Positions 5,444 to 10,051 of a DNA stretch of 10,051 nucleotides are shown here, piece after piece. The notes under the pieces are model-generated. The model searched no databases, had not been told where the DNA came from, and worked only from the letters and a program-made list of their open reading frames with translations. Made by a program: the position numbers and the translations under genes. The DNA is from Frankiales bacterium (GTDB taxonomy: Bacteria; Actinomycetota; Actinomycetes; Mycobacteriales; SCTD01), in the NCBI GenBank assembly GCA_025965495.1, contig JAOPWW010000232.1, positions 1-10,051 on the forward strand, in the 5' to 3' direction. Positions within the stretch are counted from its first letter, which is position 1; each line of letters begins with the position of its first letter.

Positions 5444-7846
5444 ATGACCAAGACCCTGTCCACACCGCACCCGCACGACCTGCTGGACACCGAGGACGCC
5501 GCGCAGCGCTCCCCCCTGTCCGACGGCGTCCCAGTGCCGCAGCCCCTCCGGCTGTACGTCAGCGGCCTCTACCGGCGCAGCACCGGCCTGCTGCACCCGG
5601 TCGGCTGGCCGCTGTCACCGGCCGCGCACGCCGAGGACTTCACCCCCGCTCCCGAGGGGCCGGCCCTGCCCCACGGCCTGCCCGGCCGACCGCCGACCGG
5701 CCGCGTCCCCGTCCCCCTGGACCCCCGGATCCCGCTGCCGTGGACGCAGGTCAGCGAGGAGCTGCGGCTGGACGTGGACGGCCGGACGCCGCAGATGGTC
5801 GTCAGCGGGGAGGTGCGCCAGCGCCTGTTCGGCCGGTGCAGCTGGTTCGCGCCGCTGCACGCGCGGGCAGCCGGCGGTTGGGAGGGCGACATCACCTACC
5901 ACCAGGGGTCGGCGTCGCTCATGCCGTACTCGCACGTCGTCGTCGAGGCCGTCGCCGCCCTGTTCGGCGCGGGGAGCGCCACCGCCACCTTCACCTCCTC
6001 GACCGGCGCGGGGAGCACGCGCCGCTACGAGTTCGCCAGTCCCGCCTACCACGACGTCGAGATGGAGTTCGACGTCACGAGCGACTCCGCGGCCGTCACG
6101 TCCTTCGACACCGGGTCCCACCCGAACCGTCCGGCGACGCTCCCGCTGGAGACCCTCACCGTGCAGAGCGTCTACGCGCGCGCCGGGTTCAAGGTGCGCA
6201 AGTCCGCCGGCGACAGCACCATCCCGGTCTCGGTCGCGGGCACCGACGCGCTGTGGACCGACCAGGAGATGCACGACGCGATGCAGACCTACTGGTCGCG
6301 GTTCGCCAACATCGCGCAGTGGTCGGTGTGGACCCTGTTCGCCGGACGCAGCATCCAGGGGTCCGGCCTCGGCGGGATCATGTTCGACTCGATCGGCCCG
6401 AACCACCGCCAGGGCTGCGCGATCTTCAGCAACTCCTTCATCTCGACGCCGCCGGCCGGCGACCCGCACGGCGCCGCAGCGGTGCAGCGCATGCGCTTCT
6501 GGACCGCGGTCCACGAGCTGGGCCACACGTTCAACCTCGCGCACTCCTGGCAGAAGTCGCTCGGGGCGCCGTGGCTGCCGCTGGCCGACGAGCCCGAGGC
6601 CCGGTCGTTCATGAACTACCCGTACAACGTCGCCGGTGGCCCGACGGCGTTCTTCGCGACCTTCGCCCACCGCTTCAGCGACGCCGAGCTGCTGTACCTG
6701 CGGCACGCCCCCTCGCCCTTCGTGCAGCAGGGGAACACGGCGTGGTTCACCGACCACGGCTTCGAGCAGGCCGCCGTGTCGCCGGAGCCGGAGCTGGCCC
6801 TGACCCTGCGGGTGAACCGGATCCGGCCGGTCTTCGAGTTCCTCGAGCCGATCGTGGTCGAGCTGACGCTCGAGAACGTCACCGACCGGCCGCTGCTCGT
6901 CGACCGGCACGCCCTGGAGGCGGGTGACCTGAGCGTCATCGCTGCGGACCGGCACGGCACGGCGACGGCCCTGCGCCCGTTCGCCGCCACCTGCACCCGG
7001 CCCGAGCCGGTCGCGCTCATGCCGGGCGAGTCGCTCTACGCCTCCCTGCCGGTCTCGGCCGGCCACGGCGGCGCCCGGGTCGCCGACCCCGGCTACTACA
7101 CCGTCCAGGCCTGCCTGCACCAGGCCGACGAGGACCTCGTGTCCGCCCCGCTCCGGCTCAAGGTGCTCCCGCCGCACGACCGGGTCGCCGAGGCCCTCGC
7201 CCCCGACGTCCTCGAGCAGGACGTCCGGCGCGTGCTCGCGTTCCACGGCAGCCGGGTGCTGGAGGACGCGAACGACACCCTGCGCCGGGTCGTCGACGAG
7301 ATGCCGGGGACCGCGGCGGCCACGCAGGCGGCCTTCGCGCTGCTCAAGCCCCTGGCCACGCCGGCACTCGTGCTGCAGGCGCCGACGGACGACCCCGCTG
7401 ACCTCCGGATCACCTCCGAGCCCGGCGACCCCGAGGGCCTGGCCGGGCTCGTCCGGCTCGTGAGCCGGCCGGCGACCGCCCAGACCCTCGGCCACCTCGG
7501 GCTGCACGAGCAGGTCGGCGGCGTCGTCACGCGGCTCGCCGAGGACGGGCACAAGCCTGCGGCCGCCGACCTCCAGAGCGCGATGATCGCCGTCCTCGAG
7601 CCTCGCGGCGTGAAGGCCACCGTGCTCGAGGCGATGCGCGCCCGGCGCGACGACCTGCGCGGCCGGTCGCGGGAGCGGTTCGACGGTGCGTCCGGTGTCG
7701 GCCGGGCGCACCGTCGTCGTCTCAGCGGGCGCCGGCGGGCCGGCGCTGGGGCGGCGCGTGCACCGTCGGCGCGTCGCCCACAGCGACAGGGGCACCACCG
7801 CCGTGGGCGCGCAGGTCGACGGTCCGCTCGGCCAGGGGGTACCTGA
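5444..7846 (+). CDS. Metzincin-like zinc metalloprotease without signal peptide
   Basis: This 800-residue protein has a metzincin-type zinc site, HELGHTFNLAH, at residues 357-367: His357, His361 and His367 as ligands and Glu358 as catalytic base. A Met-turn candidate, SFMNY, follows at 388-392 with Met390. The usual metzincin glycine of HExxHxxGxxH is Asn364 here. Just before the site are a helix (TDQEMHDAMQTYWSRF, 272-287) and edge-strand-like segments (GIMFDS, then GCAIFSNSF at 325-333). Residues 1-100 are Pro-rich and low in structure; there is no signal peptide, lipobox or membrane helix. Residues about 448-575 look like an Ig-like beta-sandwich, and about 576-745 are mainly helical. Residues from about 748 are Arg/Gly-rich with poor third-position GC and overlap the convergent gene by 125 bases, so the native C-terminus may be shorter. 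It is divergent from the tautomerase. The target is unknown; regulated proteolysis or an exported effector are possibilities. Confidence 0.85.
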   Translation: MTKTLSTPHPHDLLDTEDAAQRSPLSDGVPVPQPLRLYVSGLYRRSTGLLHPVGWPLSPAAHAEDFTPAPEGPALPHGLPGRPPTGRVPVPLDPRIPLPWTQVSEELRLDVDGRTPQMVVSGEVRQRLFGRCSWFAPLHARAAGGWEGDITYHQGSASLMPYSHVVVEAVAALFGAGSATATFTSSTGAGSTRRYEFASPAYHDVEMEFDVTSDSAAVTSFDTGSHPNRPATLPLETLTVQSVYARAGFKVRKSAGDSTIPVSVAGTDALWTDQEMHDAMQTYWSRFANIAQWSVWTLFAGRSIQGSGLGGIMFDSIGPNHRQGCAIFSNSFISTPPAGDPHGAAAVQRMRFWTAVHELGHTFNLAHSWQKSLGAPWLPLADEPEARSFMNYPYNVAGGPTAFFATFAHRFSDAELLYLRHAPSPFVQQGNTAWFTDHGFEQAAVSPEPELALTLRVNRIRPVFEFLEPIVVELTLENVTDRPLLVDRHALEAGDLSVIAADRHGTATALRPFAATCTRPEPVALMPGESLYASLPVSAGHGGARVADPGYYTVQACLHQADEDLVSAPLRLKVLPPHDRVAEALAPDVLEQDVRRVLAFHGSRVLEDANDTLRRVVDEMPGTAAATQAAFALLKPLATPALVLQAPTDDPADLRITSEPGDPEGLAGLVRLVSRPATAQTLGHLGLHEQVGGVVTRLAEDGHKPAAADLQSAMIAVLEPRGVKATVLEAMRARRDDLRGRSRERFDGASGVGRAHRRRLSGRRRAGAGAARAPSARRPQRQGHHRRGRAGRRSARPGGT

Positions 7847-9497
7847 GCGGACGCCGCTCCCGGACGTCCTCGTCGACCCGCCACGCGAGCAGGTGGCCGA
7901 GCCACTCGTCGCGGTGCAGGAGCGCCCGCAGCAGGGTGGGGTTGCAGCCGTCCCCCAGGGCGTCCCTGAGCTGGCGCAGGGCGTCCGGGTCCTGGCACAC
8001 CTGCACCAGGTCCGTCGCGCAGCGCACGCCCTGCGCGCGCAGCAGGGTCGTGACCGCACGGGTGCAGTGCTGCTGCAGGATCGCCTGGTCCACCCAGTCG
8101 ACCAGGCGCGGTGCAGGGATGCGGCTGCTCAGGGTCAGGTCGACGAGGTCGTGACGTGCCAGGGCCTGCACGCTGGTGATGCCCTCCTCCTCCAGGCGCG
8201 TCCGCTCGTAGACGTCGATCTGGTCGATCTGCGTCAGGGGCGACCGCTGGTCCAGCTCGTCGTCCGCGCTCGCGCCGCGACCTGCCGCCGTGCGCAGCAG
8301 CAGCAGGACGCTGCCCGGCACGACGCCGCCGAGGAAGCTCGCAGCGAGCACCTCCGGCCCGTCACCGGCGACGGCCTGCAGCGCCCACGCGAGCACGACC
8401 GCCAGGAGGATGCGCACGGTGATGACGTTGTAGGTCTTCGGCTTCAGGTCCCCGCGCACGAACCCGCGCAGGGCCACCTGGACGCTGAGGAAGTAGGCGC
8501 CGAGGAACGCCATCGTCACGGGGGTGAGCAGGGGCGCGAACATCTCCGGGACGCTGGCGGGCCGCCCGTGGACGGTGTCCGGGACGCTGAGCAGCACGAC
8601 GATCCAGCCGATCGCCACGAGCAGGGTGGCGACGACGACGGGCGACCGTCCCCGCAGCCGGCGCTCCGGCCGCCCGGACCCCAGGCCGAGCGACGCACCG
8701 AGGAACTCCTCGACCCGCCGCCCGTACTTCGCGTCGACGTCCGCGACGGTCCGGACGCTCGGGTCCAGCCGGAACACGACGTGCAGCCAGCGGTCGACCA
8801 GCGTGCTCAGCTTCTCCCGGTCGAACTGGAAGAACATCAGCGCCGGGACCATCGACACGAGCACCACGAGCACGAGCTGCAGGCTGCGGACGACCAGGAC
8901 GTCGTGGGCCTGCTGGCCCCCCGCCACGTCGACCCGCCCGCCCTGGACCGTCAGCACCTGCGACAGGTCCGTCCCGTACCAGAGCGCCAGGGCCGGCGCC
9001 GCGATGCCGGCGAGGACGAGCAGCAGGAACGCCGACCACTGCAGCGAGGCGATCGTGAGGTCCCGGGTGAGCTCGACGAGCCCCCAGCTGGCTTGCGTCG
9101 CCTGCGCCTCGTCGCCGACGGGCCCGTGCGGAGGGTGGGCAGCGCGCTGGCCCCGGTCGACGGCCACCGCCGCGCCGAGGAACGCCAGGACGGAGGTCGG
9201 GCCGAGCAGCCACGCAGCGCCGGCCCGGCCGAGCACCCACGTGACCGCGCACGCGCCACCGGTCAGCAGTCCCAGCGCGGCGCAGGCCGACGCGACCCGG
9301 AGCACCGTGCTCCGGCTCGGCGCCGGCTCCCAGTCCACGACCTGGTCACGCCGGGCCTGCGACGCCGCCAGCCCGTACAGGACCTCCGGGTCGCCGCCGA
9401 CCCGCCGTCGCTGCAGCGGCGCGAGCTTGAGGGTGTGCAGCGGACCGTGCAGCTCGAGGTGCTGCGGGGTCTGGTTGCGGACGACGACGTCGGTCAC
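7722..9497 (-). CDS. Polytopic membrane protein with C-terminal soluble region, unknown function
   Basis: This 591-residue protein has about eight predicted membrane helices, at roughly 65-90, 93-113, 149-173, 202-224, 285-305, 319-343, 359-377 and 383-402. A short soluble N-terminus of about 60 residues (TDVVVRNQTPQHLELHG) precedes them. Between helices 4 and 5 lies a polar loop with DREKLSTLVDRWLHVVFRLD and KYGRRVEEFLG. The soluble C-terminus (about 403-591) contains DVYERTRLEEEGITSVQALA and LSSRIPAPRLVDWVDQAIL, which resemble helix-hairpin-helix-like repeats seen in uncharacterised membrane proteins, and then a Pro/Ala/Arg-rich tail. The start is the GTG at 9497. It overlaps the upstream stop as GTGA (9494-9497), implying translational coupling. 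The same frame continues upstream to 9992, but that translation is low-complexity and antisense-like. No catalytic motif is visible. The gene is real; its function is unknown. Confidence 0.8.
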   Translation of the reverse strand: MTDVVVRNQTPQHLELHGPLHTLKLAPLQRRRVGGDPEVLYGLAASQARRDQVVDWEPAPSRSTVLRVASACAALGLLTGGACAVTWVLGRAGAAWLLGPTSVLAFLGAAVAVDRGQRAAHPPHGPVGDEAQATQASWGLVELTRDLTIASLQWSAFLLLVLAGIAAPALALWYGTDLSQVLTVQGGRVDVAGGQQAHDVLVVRSLQLVLVVLVSMVPALMFFQFDREKLSTLVDRWLHVVFRLDPSVRTVADVDAKYGRRVEEFLGASLGLGSGRPERRLRGRSPVVVATLLVAIGWIVVLLSVPDTVHGRPASVPEMFAPLLTPVTMAFLGAYFLSVQVALRGFVRGDLKPKTYNVITVRILLAVVLAWALQAVAGDGPEVLAASFLGGVVPGSVLLLLRTAAGRGASADDELDQRSPLTQIDQIDVYERTRLEEEGITSVQALARHDLVDLTLSSRIPAPRLVDWVDQAILQQHCTRAVTTLLRAQGVRCATDLVQVCQDPDALRQLRDALGDGCNPTLLRALLHRDEWLGHLLAWRVDEDVRERRPLRYPLAERTVDLRAHGGGAPVAVGDAPTVHAPPQRRPAGAR

Positions 9498-10051
9498 GGC
9501 GGGGCACGTCGAGCCACCCGCACGGGCGGCTCGACGAGGAACGCCCGCAGCGGGCCGTCGTCGGACACGAGCCGCTCGCCGGAGGTCGGGCTGCCCTCGC
9601 GCACCCGCCAGTGCCGGGGCACGCGTTCGACCCCGACCGCGTGGACGAGCAGGTCGCCGTCGCGGTCGACCCGCAGCCGCAGGAAGTCCTTGGCGTCCGG
9701 GATGCCCTGCGCGGCGAACAGCTCGTTGCTGTTGAGCCCGACCCGGTCGGCGAGCAGCAGGTAGACCGCGACCAGCTCGGCCCCCAGCAGCCCGCCGACG
9801 GCGGCGACGACGGCGAGCACCCCGAGCAGGTACCAGCCCCCCGGCAGGTCGTCCGTGACGACCGCGGCCACCCGCAGCACCGCCACGGCCAGCAGCAGGT
9901 GGGCAGCGCCGTGCAGCAGGCCCGCGGCCGCCCCGCGCAGCGTCGTCGGGCGCCCCGTGAAGGCGAGCGCGGCGGCCACCAGCAGCAGGCACAGGACGGC
10001 GGGACCGAGCCCTGCGGCCAGACCGGCGAGCAGGTCCGGGACGGAGGCGGC
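9494..10051 (-). CDS. C-terminal part of a membrane protein, possibly a membrane-attached metallophosphoesterase (5'-truncated)
   Basis: The frame enters from the right edge and ends with TGA at 9496-9494, leaving 185 residues. It has three membrane-helix candidates (about 8-33, 44-65 and 71-101), then a soluble tail with GLNSNELFAAQ, DAKDFLRLRVDRDGDLLVHA and the end LRAFLVEPPVRVARRAPP. I recall tails of this kind (NELFAAQ, then KxFLRLxID, then EPPIRI) at the C-terminus of actinobacterial proteins whose N-terminus is a calcineurin-like metallophosphoesterase. That domain would lie outside this window, so the assignment is tentative. The GTG at 9979 is an internal codon, because codons upstream of it encode hydrophobic residues continuing the first helix. 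The stop overlaps the next gene's GTG start by four bases, so the two form one operon. Confidence 0.75.
   Translation of the reverse strand, partial: AASVPDLLAGLAAGLGPAVLCLLLVAAALAFTGRPTTLRGAAAGLLHGAAHLLLAVAVLRVAAVVTDDLPGGWYLLGVLAVVAAVGGLLGAELVAVYLLLADRVGLNSNELFAAQGIPDAKDFLRLRVDRDGDLLVHAVGVERVPRHWRVREGSPTSGERLVSDDGPLRAFLVEPPVRVARRAPP

Noticed and set aside
5048..5596. A 182-codon minus-strand open frame across the divergent intergenic region
   Set aside because: No domain, odd composition, and it overlaps the starts of both flanking genes without a ribosome site.
5615..8059. An 814-codon minus-strand open frame opposite the metalloprotease
   Set aside because: The plus strand carries the zinc-site motif and coherent domains, while the minus translation is repetitive Arg/Gly/Val/His-rich and crosses two real genes.
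7686..9764. A plus-strand open frame beginning VRPVSAGRTVVVSAG that could be a frameshifted continuation of the protease
   Set aside because: The first codons look plausible, but the rest is the antisense of the eight-helix membrane gene and has no domain.
9498..9992. N-terminal extension of the eight-helix membrane protein to 9992
   Set aside because: The extension is Arg/Gly/Ala-rich shadow of the upstream membrane gene. The GTGA overlap at 9494-9497 gives a natural coupled start.
1..10051. tRNA, rRNA, CRISPR arrays, insertion sequences, long direct repeats
   Set aside because: Reading both strands by eye showed no repeat-spacer pattern, transposase motif or tRNA-like cloverleaf segment; a covariance-model search was not possible.

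Overview
The window is very GC-rich, with codon third positions almost all G or C. It carries long spurious open frames on both strands, as is usual for a high-GC Actinomycetota chromosome. The genus cannot be named from this sequence. No rRNA, tRNA, CRISPR array, insertion sequence or phage structural gene is recognisable. The genes are densely packed, and two of the six run off the window edges.

Layout: (1) Positions 1-2776, plus strand: the 3' part of a large, beta-rich, non-membrane protein of unknown function. (2) Positions 2793-4739, minus strand, convergent with it: a 648-residue regulator with a STAND-type P-loop ATPase, a GNAT-like middle region and a C-terminal OmpR/PhoB-type winged helix. 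A symmetric hairpin that includes both stop codons separates these two genes. (3) Positions 4804-5028, minus strand: a 74-residue tautomerase-superfamily protein with the N-terminal proline, lying 64 bases upstream of the regulator and probably co-transcribed with it. (4) Positions 5029-5443: a 415-base divergent control region with weak promoter-like sites and a 12-base palindrome. (5) Positions 5444-7846, plus strand: an 800-residue metzincin-like zinc protease with no secretion signal. Its last 50 or so codons run into the opposing gene and look non-native. (6) Positions 7722-9497 and 9494-10051, minus strand: a translationally coupled pair, an eight-helix membrane protein with a soluble C-terminal region and, upstream of it, the C-terminal end of another membrane protein that resembles the tails of some membrane-attached metallophosphoesterases.

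How they may work together (inference): the tautomerase and ATPase-regulator look like a small regulatory transcription unit facing the protease across a shared control region. The protease and the large beta-rich protein both look like cytoplasmic or non-classically exported proteins, and both have conserved-looking blocks without an assigned function. The membrane pair at the right end looks like a separate operon. The most unusual content is the combination of a signal-less metzincin, the three-part ATPase/GNAT-like/winged-helix regulator, the tautomerase lacking the 4-OT arginines, and the large beta-rich protein. Whether they form one system cannot be decided from this window.
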